A stretch of 64,000 bases of DNA. Source: Macrostomum hystrix (taxonomy: Eukaryota; Platyhelminthes; Macrostomidae). Both the position numbers and the translations under genes were made by a program. This document shows positions 12,085 through 24,400 of this stretch, one piece after another. The stretch lies in contig CATNEN010000039.1 in assembly GCA_950097015.1 (NCBI GenBank), positions 2,557,001-2,621,000 on the forward strand, written 5' to 3'. The notes under the pieces were generated by a model, which saw nothing but the letters and a program-made list of their open reading frames with translations, made no database searches and had not been told where the DNA came from. Within the stretch, counting starts at the first letter, position 1. Each line of letters starts with the position of its first letter.

Positions 12085-12433
12085 TCAGTCCGAGTCGTCC
12101 TGGTCTAGGCGGACGAATAGAAACTTTGTGTCCGGCAGCACAACGCAGTCCTCCGACAGCAGTCGCTTGGCCTGCCTCCGGCCGTCTCCCTTGGCCGCCT
12201 GCGAGACGTTCTCCTCCAGTTCCGAGGCCTCCCGCATCGAATTCTCAACTTCGGCCTTGACGTCGCTAAAGTAGCAGGTCTCAATGTACTTTACCAGATT
12301 GTCGATGCGCTCGGGCAGCATCACATTAAGCTGTTCGTCAATTGAGTGCGGCCTGTACTCGGTGTCGGCTAAGGTGAAGCCGAAGTAGCGCTGGGCGAAG
12401 CGGCTGTTGCCCAGGCCGACTAGCGTGATGACC
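12085..12433 (-). CDS. Polycystin-1-like last exon: cytoplasmic tail
   Basis: The 349-nt terminal exon joins in phase (AA|G) to the post-S6 segment. It opens VITLVGLGNSRFAQRYFGF and contains a charged, probably helical stretch (LVKYIETCYF, VENSMREASELEENV) that could form a coiled coil, as PKD1 tails do with PKD2. It stops at TGA 12087-12085. A downstream minus-strand AATAAA lies at 11908-11903. Confidence 0.8.
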
Positions 12434-15400
12434 CTGCGTGAGGCGGCGTGATCGTTTGATCGTTTGATCGTTTGCGATGCTTAACGCTAAGCCATTTGAA
12501 TTCGCACAAAACTACCACCGGAAAGCAAGTTATTTTTGTATTCGAATTCTTCATTGAAATGATTTTACTTAAACTCTGAGTTACTCGAACCACTCGCCTA
12601 GCAGGGTTGCAATATAAAGCAAAAATAAACTCACTTTTCAACGATGAAATCCACTATCTCGTGCTCATTCTGCTGCTTCTGTGCGTCCTCCTTCACCTGA
12701 GCAAAGGCCTCGTTAAGTATAGCTACAAACATGTTGAGCAGGATGAAGATCACAAAGAATGTGTAGGCAGCAAACAAGAGCGGTCCGATGATTGGCTCCG
12801 TGATGTACAGGTCCAAGAAGCGGAACTTGCCCAAGGCAATTTGCATCAGCTGCTCAGCACAGTACAAAAAAGTGTGGTAGTCGTAAAGACGGTCCAGGAA
12901 CAACAGGTAAAAGGTTTGAATGAAGGCAAAGAAGATAATCGAGAACATCAAGAAGAACTGCCGGATGTCCCTGGCCGAGAATCGAATCACATCGCCGAGC
13001 ATTCCGACGCGTCTGTTGAACCGCAGCAGCCGGTTAAACTTGAGTGTGGAGGCGAATATTATGCTACCTGTGAGGTACACAAGATACTCGTTCAGGAAGG
13101 TCACGTACTGGAAATTTAGGTAGACGTTGCCTCCGTACTTGGCGAATTCGCCAGTCAACTTCGTGGTCTCGATAATCATATAGGCGTAAATGGCAATGCT
13201 GAGCAGGCAACCCCCCAGGATGAAGACCTCGAGGGTGTTCCACGGATTGAAGAAATAAGCCCGTTTCATGCGGTGGAGATTGCGGGCTTCCTTTATGATG
13301 AAGCCAATGAGGGCGATGCAGAACAGGGCCTGACAGAAAATCTCCACCACCTTTGAGCTGGAGCCGACAAAGCTGAGCAGATTCGCTGCGTCGAATCGAT
13401 ACGCGCCAAGCATGCCTCCCGTGCCTTCGTACTCGAAGTAAACTGTCCCGACGCCAAACAAGTTCACGTTTGGGTTGTAGAAGGCGAATTCAACAAACAC
13501 GGCTCGCGTCTGCTTGTCCAGCCAATGCAGCCCTTTCAACGTTTCAATATTGGCCTGCACGACTTTCTCTGAGCCTCTCATCTGAAACACATAGCCGCCA
13601 GCGGAGTAGGTGCTGATCAGGGCCATGTAGGGCAGGCTCTTCAGGTCGGTGCCAGTCGAATACAGAAATGCCTCGTGAGCGTAGTCTGTTGTGCTGCTGC
13701 TGCTGCTCGCGGCCAGAGCGCTGGCATTCAGCGGCTGCCACATGGGCCCGAACGAGGTGGTCTCCTCGTTGATGAGATTGTAACCCTGGATGCAGTGCTT
13801 GTACAGGAAGCGCATGCTGGGCTGTACTGTGCACGAGTCGAGCTGGATTCGCTTCTGTCGCAGGATGGCGTAACCGACCAGACGACCGACGCGGTCGCCG
13901 GTGAAGCCCCGCTGGAACAATGGCGGATCCCCATTGTACCAGGGCCTGGCGCGCAGTGCTGGAATCATTTGCTCCTGCAGCCAGGTCCAGAACTGATCCT
14001 CCGTGCTAATCCCATCGATGCTTGCCGTCTCTGACAGATCAGTGGCTGGGATGAACAGTCGCACCATCTGCTCCTTCATAGTATACGTATTGGGATCCCG
14101 AAAACTGAACGTGACAGCCAGAAGCAGGGTATAGAAAATTACGTAGAACAAAATCTCGCGCATTATATCGTACATTTGCTTCTCCTTTAGCCGCTTGTCC
14201 CTGGCGCGCTGAAGCAGCTCGGTGGTTGGCGGTTCGATTCCGACTCTTCTCACATCGTCCTCGTCAACGGATTCCTGATCGTGCAGCCACTCCTCAGTGC
14301 TGGGCATGCCGTACTTTTGGCCAAGCTCACTGATAATCTCCTCCTCTTCAGCCAGAAAGTCTTCCTCCTCGCTGCCTTTCTTGTTCTTGCACAGAAGGGA
14401 CATAAAAATGGCCACCAAAACCACCTTGAGCGGTTGAGAGAGCATAACAGAAGAAAAGAAGGATACGAACAATGATGAGATCCACTTCTTGCAGGTCTCG
14501 TCGCCAAACTGAATGCCGTAGAGAGTGGTAAAGAAGGCTGAGGTCGCGGTGCCGATGGCTATAATTAGCCAGGCGAAGATGCGAACCCACCAAGGGAAGG
14601 TCCTGTGCTTCCGGGCAAAAACGCCCTTGCCGCCCTTGTCGTCGATTTCATCGTTGGCTTCCTCCGTCTCGCCTTGTTCTGCTGGTTCGCCGTCCGAAAT
14701 CTCTTGAACATCTTGAATCTCCGATGGCTGGTTTGGCGTGGGCAGATCTGTTTTGCGCGTAAAATCCGACTCCGTGGAATCTGTCTCATTTTCATTCTTA
14801 AGTGGCTCGTTAATGCCAGATGGTTGTTGATCCTCCAAGTCGCAGGTCACGTGCCAGGACTTCTGCGATCTTGAACCTTCGAAATGATGGTCGATGGCGC
14901 TTAGCAACTGATTGACGTGACTTGTCCGCAGCTTCGACCAGCGGAACAGCTCCATTACAATGAAGAGGGGCACGAAGGTAATGACGTTGGTGATGACGCC
15001 GACAAACACCATTCGGGGCGTCATGGAAAACGGACCGATATTCAGAGTCGTGCTAGTCGCCTTCGTCGGGCCTTCTCTCTGGTAGAACATGCACGCAGTG
15101 ACCATTGTGAGAAACAGCAGCAATAGGCAGCAGGCGACCCGTTCCACACGAGTGAATCTCGACTCTGGCGGCCGCGCCATGATTGACAGCCACAGGTGTC
15201 CGTCAGTCAGGTCCTTCTTCGCGTGCGTGGAGAACATGTGGCCGAATTGTAGCAGCTCCTCTGGCCCAGCAACAGGAACCACGCGGTCGATGGCCCCGTC
15301 ACCTTCTTCGACAGCGAACCAGCGGTTTACAACGAAGTGGTAGCGCAGGCGGGTCTGCAGGTCGATGGCCACTACAGAGTTGCAGTACCAGGAGGCGCTG

Positions 15401-18400
15401 GACCCCCGGCCGCTATTGTCATGCCAAAGGCGCATGAAGTTCAGGTCACCGAGCGGCCTGTGATTTTGATATCGCTATTTTTAGTTTCATTAAACAGATA
15501 GGAGTGAAGGACAAGATTAGATTATGCAGGCATGCAGAGGTTGCAAGAGGTCGCATAACTTATTGGTTTTTTTCGATTGTATTCACAAAAATTTTGAACC
15601 TACTACTTGCATTACGCATTGCTTTCCTCTTAGCCTAATAGAATGAGATGGTCAAAGGCTTGATCGGAGGTGTGGTCAATAAAAATATTAATATTACTAT
15701 AGCAAATTGCTATTTTATATTGCGATAATTTTTATTGGAATGCTATCTTAGCTCTCCATCAGGCGCTTCGCCTCTCCAAATGTGGGATAATTGCTAGATG
15801 CAAACTCATCCGGACGGTTTGGGGAATAATTGTGCCCAGTCGCATCCAAAGCACTAATTAGCGAGTTTATACGTGCGACATAAGCCTTGTAATTTCTATA
15901 ATGAGACCCAGCCAGAAATTATTCTGCGGTCTCAACTGGGGGTTGTCAACTCAATACCTGTAGGCTGGGCCTAGCTGCTTTTAATGGCCTAAGTCTTGCT
16001 TATAAGCCTTGCAGAAAAAAGCAAAACAATTTTTTTAGCTAAAACGTGTTTCTACTTCTCAAAATTAATTAATTGCAGTTGGGTAGGCACGTGTACTTTT
16101 TTCCATACTAATTCATGATTGGCGAAACTGCGACTATATTATACTATTTAGAATTGTAAGAATAAAAGTTTTATATATTATAAGAAAAAATAATGATTCC
16201 CAAAGCTGTGAGACAACAGTGGCGTGTGCAACTACAAACAAATGGCGTTTGTGAGTGCAACTTTTAACAGACCTTTCCACGGCCAGAAGGAAGCGGTTCG
16301 TGCAGCCTCTCTGCAGGATGCAGCGTCTCGTGTCGTCAAGCGCGCGGACCCCGCTGTCTCGCCTGGCGCCGCTCAGCACAAAGTACACCTTGGACTGCGT
16401 GCCCGCGTTTCGTCGCAAGCCTGTGGAGACAACCAGCTCGTAGAGGTACTTGTGCTCAGGGTCGTTGCCAGGCAGTGGAGAGACACCGAGCTGCAGGTTA
16501 GGGAACTGGATTATACTGTCCTGCTGGATTATAGTGTCTTGCTGGATTATAGTATCTTGCTGGATTATAGTGTCTTGCTGGATTATAGTATCTTGCTGGA
16601 TTATACTGTCTTGCTGGATTATACTGTCTTGCTGGATTATACTGTCTTGCTGGATTATAGTGTCTTGCTGGATTATAGTGTCTTGCTGGATTATACTGTC
16701 TTGCTGGATTATAGTGTCTTGCTGGATTATAGTGTCTTGCTGGATTATAGTGTCTTGCTGGATTATAGTATCTTGCTGGATTATAGTGTCTTGCTGGATT
16801 ATACTGTCTTGCTGGATTATAGTGTCTTGCTGGATTATACTGTCTTGCTGGATTATACTGTCTTGCTGGATTATACTGTCTTGCTGGATTATAGTGTCTT
16901 GCTGGATTATAGTGTCTTGCTGGATTATAGTGTCCTGCTGGATTATAGTGTCTTGCTGGATTATAGTGTCTTGCTGGATTATAGTGTCTTGCTGGATTAT
17001 ACTGTCTTGCTGGATTATACTGTCTTGCTGGATTATAGTGTCTTGCTGGATTATAGTGTCTTGCTGGATTATACTGTCTTGCTGGATTATACTGTCTTGC
17101 TGGATTATAGTGTCCTGCTGGATTATAGTGTCTTGCTGGATTATAGTGTCTTGCTGGATTATACTGTCTTGCTGGATTATACTGTCTTGCTGGATTATAC
17201 TGTCTTGCTGGATTATAGTGTCTTGCTGGATTATAGTATCTTGCTGGATTATAGTGTCTTGCTGGATTATACTGTCTTGCTGGATTATAGTGTCTTGCTG
17301 GATTATAGTGTCTTGCTGGATTATAGTGTCTTGCTGGATTATACTGTCTTGCTGGATTATGGTGTCTTGCTGGATTATAGTGTCTTGCTGGATTATAGTG
17401 TCCTGCTGGATTATAGTGTCTTGCTGGATTATAGTGTCTTGCTGGATTATACTGTCTTGCTGGATTATAGTGTCTTGCTGGATTATAGTATCTTGCTGGA
17501 TTATAGTGTCTTGCTGGATTATACTGTCTTGCTGGATTATAGTGTCTTGCTGGATTATAGTGTCTTGCTGGATTATACTGTCTTGCTGGATTATAGTGTC
17601 TTGCTGGATTATACTGTCTTGCTGGATTATAGTGTCTTGCTGGATTATAGTATCTTGCTGGATTATAGTGTCTTGCTGGATTATACTGTCTTGCTGGATT
17701 ATAGTGTCTTGCTGGATTATAGTATCTTGCTGGATTATAGTGTCTTGCTGGATTATACTGTCTTGCTGGATTATAGTGTCTTGCTGGATTATAGTGTCTT
17801 GCTGGATTATACTGTCTTGCTGGATTATAGTGTCTTGCTGGATTATACTGTCTTGCTGGATTATAGTGTCTTGCTGGATTATAGTATCTTGCTGGATTAT
17901 AGTGTCTTGCTGGATTATACTGTCTTGCTGGATTATACTGTCTTGCTGGATTATACTGTCTTGCTGGATTATAGTGTCTTGCTGGATTATAGTGTCTTGC
18001 TGGATTATAGTGTCTTGCTGGATTATACTGTCTTGCTGGATTATACTGTCTTGCTGGATTATAGTGTCTTGCTGGATTATACTGTCTTGCTGGATTATAC
18101 TGTCCTGCTGGATTATAGTATCTTGCTGGATTATACTGTCTTGCTGGATTATAGTGTCCTGCTGGATTATACTGTCTTGCTGGATTATAGTGTCTTGCTG
18201 GATTATACTGTCTTGCTGGATTATACTGTCTTGCTGGATTATACTGTCTTGCTGGATTATAGTGTCTTGCTGGATTATACTGTCTTGCTGGATTATACTG
18301 TCTTGCTGGATTATAGTGTCTTGCTGGATTATAGTGTCTTGCTGGATTATAGTGTCTTGCTGGATTATAGTGTCTTGCTGGATTATACTGTCTTGCTGGA

Positions 18401-21400
18401 TTATAGTGTCTTGCTGGATTATAGTGTCTTGCTGGATTATACTGTCTTGCTGGATTATAGTGTCTTGCTGGATTATAGTGTCTTGCTGGATTATACTGTC
18501 TTGCTGGATTATAGTGTCTTGCTGGATTATAGTGTCTTGCTGGATTATAGTGTCTTGCTGGATTATACTGTCTTGCTGGATTATACTGTCTTGCTGGATT
18601 ATAGTGTCTTGCTGGATTATACTGTCTTGCTGGATTATACTGTCCTGCTGGATTATAGTATCTTGCTGGATTATACTGTCTTGCTGGATTATAGTGTCCT
18701 GCTGGATTATACTGTCTTGCTGGATTATACTGTCTTGCTGGATTATACTGTCTTGCTGGATTATAGTGTCTTGCTGGATTATAGTGTCTTGCTGGATTAT
18801 AGTGTCTTGCTGGATTATAGTGTCTTGCTGGATTATACTGTCTTGCTGGATTATAGTGTCTTGCTGGATTATAGTGTCTTGCTGGATTATAGTGTCTTGC
18901 TGGATTATAGTGTCTTGCTGGATTATAGTGTCTTGCTGGATTATACTGTCTTGCTGGATTATAGTGTCTTGCTGGATTATAGTGTCTTGCTGGATTATAC
19001 TGTCTTGCTGGATTATACTGTCTTGCTGGATTATAGTGTCTTGCTGGATTATAGTGTCTTGCTGGATTATAGTGTCTTGCTGGATTATACTGTCTTGCTG
19101 GATTATAGTGTCTTGCTGGATTATAGTGTCTTGCTGGATTATAGTGTCTTGCTGGATTATACTGTCTTGCTGGATTATAGTGTCTTGCTGGATTATACTG
19201 TCTTGCTGGATTATAGTGTCTTGCTGGATTATAGTGTCTTGCTGGATTATACTGTCTTGCTGGATTATACTGTCTTGCTGGATTATAGTGTCTTGCTGGA
19301 TTATACTGTCTTGCTGGATTATACTGTCTTGCTGGATTATACTGTCTTGCTGGATTATACTGTCTTGCTGGATTATAGTGTCTTGCTGGATTATACTGTC
19401 TTGCTGGATTATACTGTCTTGCTGGATTATACTGTCTTGCTGGATTATAGTGTCTTGCTGGATTATAGTGTCTTGCTGGATTATAGTGTCTTGCTGGATT
19501 ATAGTGTCTTGCTGGATTATACTGTCTTGCTGATTATAGTATCTTGCTGGATTATAGTGTCTTGCTGGATTATAGTGTCTTGCTGGATTATACTGTCTTG
19601 CTGGATTATAGTGTCTTGCTGGATTATAGTGTCTTGCTGGATTATAGTGTCTTGCTGGATAATAGTGTCTTGCTGGATTATAGTGTCTTGCTGGATTATA
19701 CTGTCTTGCTGGATTATAGTGTCTTGCTGGATTATACTGTCTTGCTGGATTATAGTGTCCTGCTGGATTATAGTGTCTTGCTGGATTATAGTGTCTTGCT
19801 GGATTATACTGTCTTGCTGGATTATACTGTCTTGCTGGATTATACTGTCTTGCTGGATTATACTGTCTTGCTGGATTATACTGTCTTGCTGGATTATAGT
19901 GTCTTGCTGGATTATAGTGTCTTGCTGGATTATAGTGTCCTGCTGGATTATAGTGTCTTGCTGGATTATAGTGTCTTGCTGGATTATAGTGTCTTGCTGG
20001 ATTATACTGTCTTGCTGGATTATACTGTCTTGCTGGATTATAGTGTCTTGCTGGATTATAGTGTCTTGCTGGATTATACTGTCTTGCTGGATTATACTGT
20101 CTTGCTGGATTATAGTGTCTTGCTGGATTATAGTGTCTTGCTGGATTATAGTGTCTTGCTGGATTATAGTGTCTTGCTGGATTATAGTGTCTTGCTGGAT
20201 TATAGTGTCTTGCTGGATTATACTGTCTTGCTGGATTATAGTGTCTTGCTGGATTATACTGTCTTGCTGGATTATAGTGTCTTGCTGGATTATAGTGTCT
20301 TGCTGGATTATAGTGTCCTGCTGGATTATAGTGTCTTGCTGGATTATAGTGTCCTGCTGGATTATAGTGTCCTGCTGGATTATAGTGTCTTGCTGGATTA
20401 TAGTATCTTGCTGGATTATACTGTCTTGCTGGATTATACTGTCTTGCTGGATTATAGTGTCTTGCTGGATTATAGTGTCTTGCTGGATTAGTGTCTTGCT
20501 GGATTATAGTGTCCTGCTGGATTATAGTGTCCTGCTGGATTATAGTGTCTTGCTGGATTATAGTATCTTGCTGGATTATAGTGTCTTGCTGGATTATAGT
20601 GTCTTGCTGGATTATAGTGTCTTGCTGGATTATAGTGTCTTGCTGGATTATAGTGTCCTGCTGGATTATAGTGTCTTGCTGGATTATAGTGTCCTGCTGG
20701 ATTATAGTGTCTTGCTGGATTATAGTGTCTTGCTGGATTATACTGTCTTGCTGGATTATACTGTCTTGCTGGATTATACTGTCCTGCTGGATTATAGTGT
20801 CCTGCTGGATTATACTGTCTTGCTGGATTATACTGTCTTGCTGGATTATAGTGTCTTGCTGGATTATAGTGTCTTGCTGGATTATACTGTCTTGCTGGAT
20901 TATAGTGTCTTGCTGGATTATACTGTCTTGCTGGATTATAGTGTCTTGCTGGATTATAGTATCTTGCTGGATTATAGTGTCTTGCTGGATTATACTGTCT
21001 TGCTGGATTATAGTGTCTTGCTGGATTATAGTGTCTTGCTGGATTATACTGTCTTGCTGGATTATAGTGTCTTGCTGGATTATACTGTCTTGCTGGATTA
21101 TAGTGTCTTGCTGGATTATAGTGTCTTGCTGGATTATACTGTCTTGCTGGATTATACTGTCTTGCTGGATTATACTGTCTTGCTGGATTATAGTGTCTTG
21201 CTGGATTATACTGTCTTGCTGGATTATAGTGTCTTGCTGGATTATAGTGTCTTGCTGGATTATAGTGTCTTGCTGGATTATACTGTCTTGCTGGATTATA
21301 CTGTCTTGCTGGATTATACTGTCTTGCTGGATTATACTGTCTTGCTGGATTATAGTGTCTTGCTGGATTATACTGTCTTGCTGGATTATACTGTCTTGCT

Positions 21401-24400
21401 GGATTATAGTGTCTTGCTGGATTATACTGTCTTGCTGGATTATACTGTCTTGCTGGATTATAGTGTCTTGCTGGATTATAGTGTCTTGCTGGATTATAGT
21501 GTCTTGCTGGATTATACTGTCTTGCTGGATTATACTGTCTTGCTGGATTATAGTGTCTTGCTGGATTATACTGTCTTGCTGGATTATAGTGTCTTGCTGG
21601 ATTATACTGTCTTGCTGGATTATAGTGTCTTGCTGGATTATACTGTCTTGCTGGATTATAGTGTCTTGCTGGATTATACTGTCTTGCTGGATTATAGTGT
21701 CTTGCTGGATTATAGTGTCTTGCTGGATTATACTGTCTTGCTGGATTATACTGTCTTGCTGGACTATAGTGTCTTGCTGGATTATACTGTCTTGCTGGAT
21801 TATACTGTCTTGCTGGATTATACTGTCTTGCTGGACTATAGTGTCTTGCTGGATTATAGTATCTTGCTGGATTATACTGTCTTGCTGGATTATACTGTCC
21901 TGCTGGATTATAGTGTCTTGCTGGATTATACTGTCTTGCTGGATTATACTGTCCTGCTGGATTATACTGTCCTGCTGGATTATAGTATCTTGCTGGATTA
22001 TAGTGTCTTGCTGGATTATACTGTCCTGCTGGATTATAGTGTCTTGCTGGATTATACTGTCTTGCTGGATTATACTGTCTTGCTGGATTATAGTGTCTTG
22101 CTGGATTATAGTGTCTTGCTGGATTATACTGTCTTGCTGGATTATAGTGTCTTGCTGGATTATACTGTCTTGCTGGATTATACTGTCTTGCTGGATTATA
22201 CTGTCCTGCTGGATTATACTGTCTTGCTGGATTATAGTGTCTTGCTGGATTATACTGTCTTGCTGGATTATACTGTCTTGCTGGATTAGTGTCTTGCTGG
22301 ATTATAGTGTCTTGCTGGATTAGTGTCTTGCTGGATTAGTGTATTTTAGACATCTAGATAAGAAGGCTTAATAGACATCTGCTGATAAAAAATGTAGCTA
22401 TAGAACCAACCTTTTCAATGTCCTTCTTGTCCCAGTGCCTTGCCCAGATAAACACAGCTAGGAAGAAAATGCTAATCATGATCTCAGTGATGAAAAGCGT
22501 CGGGTTCTTAGTGAAATCAAAGTGGCTGAACGCATAGTTCCAGTCGATGTTGTTCGGCGCTTCAATGAAGCCACCTGCAAAGCTGGTGAGGTGGCTGCAC
22601 GCGCACTGCGTCTGCAGCACCGTCGTGCGCGAGCCCACCACGCAGCCCCGGCTATTCCAGGACGTCTGGCCCGGAGTAATCGTGTAGCAGGACGAAGAGT
22701 AGATGCGGATGCTGTACTTCACCGTGAACTGCTGCTTGTTGTACGGATAGGGCACCGGCGGCCTTCTGCGCTCGGTGTAGCTATCCCACTCGGCCTCCTC
22801 GAGCTCACGAATTCCAAACTTGACCGTGTTGATCTTCCTGTCCCAGTCGTAGGCCGTGCCCATCACCCGAGCCTTGGCCGCCTTGAACTTGGCATTGTCG
22901 ATGAAGAAAGTGAACGGGTCCACCTCGTCTGGCCTGGCATTCCGGTAGCAGTAGGCTGTGCTGGTCGGGACCAAGCCCCACCAGTCGAAGCTCTCGCCCG
23001 GATCCATCAGCGACGGCGCCTGCCACAGTCGGCCGACCACCAGAAACTGTCGGCACTTGCTGACGCCGATTGTGAAGTTAAGGAAGTTCAGCTGAAAGTG
23101 AACAGACTGGTCGTCGCCAAGCATTTTAAACTCGTGCAGTATGAGCTTCTGGTACATCTTGCGGTTCCTCTCGAACGGGCCCTCCGCGGTACCGGGAACT
23201 TCGATGCCGTCCGGAATCCTGGGCAGGGGATTCACCGGGTCAGGGTCAACATACGGCAGGTCGGAGAAGGTCTGGTCCTTCTTCAGGACGAATTCAAACT
23301 CGTTGCCAGGCCCAGTTGCTGGCACTGAAATGTAGGATCCATTGGAGTCCAGAATATTGATAGTCAAGATCTCGGCAGCGATGGGAATCGGCGGGTTCTT
23401 GTTGGTGCTGACGCCGGCGTACGGATTGGTCGGCATGGCGATTGCCGCAACGGAGACCGCGCTGCTGTCCTCGGAGCAGTTCCTGCCGGATGCCGTCAGG
23501 TTGCAAAGGTTGCTGGGCAGGTTGACAATCGACCGTCCGACGCTCAGTTGCACTCCGCTGAGGTCGCCTGGTAGAGACTTGTTTAGCGAGAGGCTCATCT
23601 GCGATGTGGTGATTCGAGTTGGATTGGCCCCCACAGTTTGCTTTGAGTTAAGCAGCTTTACAAGCGCCAGGATTGCTCCAAAGCCGTCCGTTGAGACCTC
23701 GCTTGAGACGCCACCCTGCACAATGCCGTTGGTCTCTACCAGGAGGCCCTTCTTGGCTTCAGCCGGCGTCATGTCAACGAAGGACTCGCGCGTCGACTCC
23801 CAGTCAGTGTCGTAGACGTGAAACTCGCTGGCGGCTGACTTGTCCAGGTCGCTGAGGGTGCCACGTTTGGTCTGGATACTGGCGGCCTGCGGTATGGGTT
23901 AACAATGGTTTTTAGACCAATGTCTCATACCACTCGATTGGGAAACCACTTTTCCACACCGCCAGGCAAACAGCTCAATGACTAGTCGAAGCTCAAAACC
24001 TGATGGCAACATTCCACGATGTTGGTAACTACCCGAGCTAAATTCTAGATCATTATCATGGGGTAAAGTGCGGACTAAACCATACCGTCATCGCCTGGGT
24101 TACGGCGGCCAGGGTGTTGGTGACCACATCCGTCATGCTCTGCTTCGTGATTGAATCGCTGAGCAACTGCAGCGAGTTGGTCACCTCCAGAACTTTGTTC
24201 TTAATGTTCAACTGCAATTTGCGGGCGGAGGGGCGGCGGTACAAGTGGGTCTTAAAAAAGATACGGATAGAGTCAGGTAAAAACCCAGACGGACCTGTCC
24301 GTTCCTAGGCAGGTCGTCCATGTTAATGCTGATCACTTGCATGGTCGCTGTGGCCAATTTAATCTGCTCCAGCGTCACTGTCGTCATGGTGATGAGGGTC

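Noticed and set aside
16224-22323. Open frames of 2,021, 1,027, 610 and 315 codons on + (DYSVLL or SCWII repeats)
   Set aside because: They are translations of the 18-bp satellite; several frames are open at once because the unit length is divisible by three. They lie antisense in a polycystin intron with no start context or unique domain.
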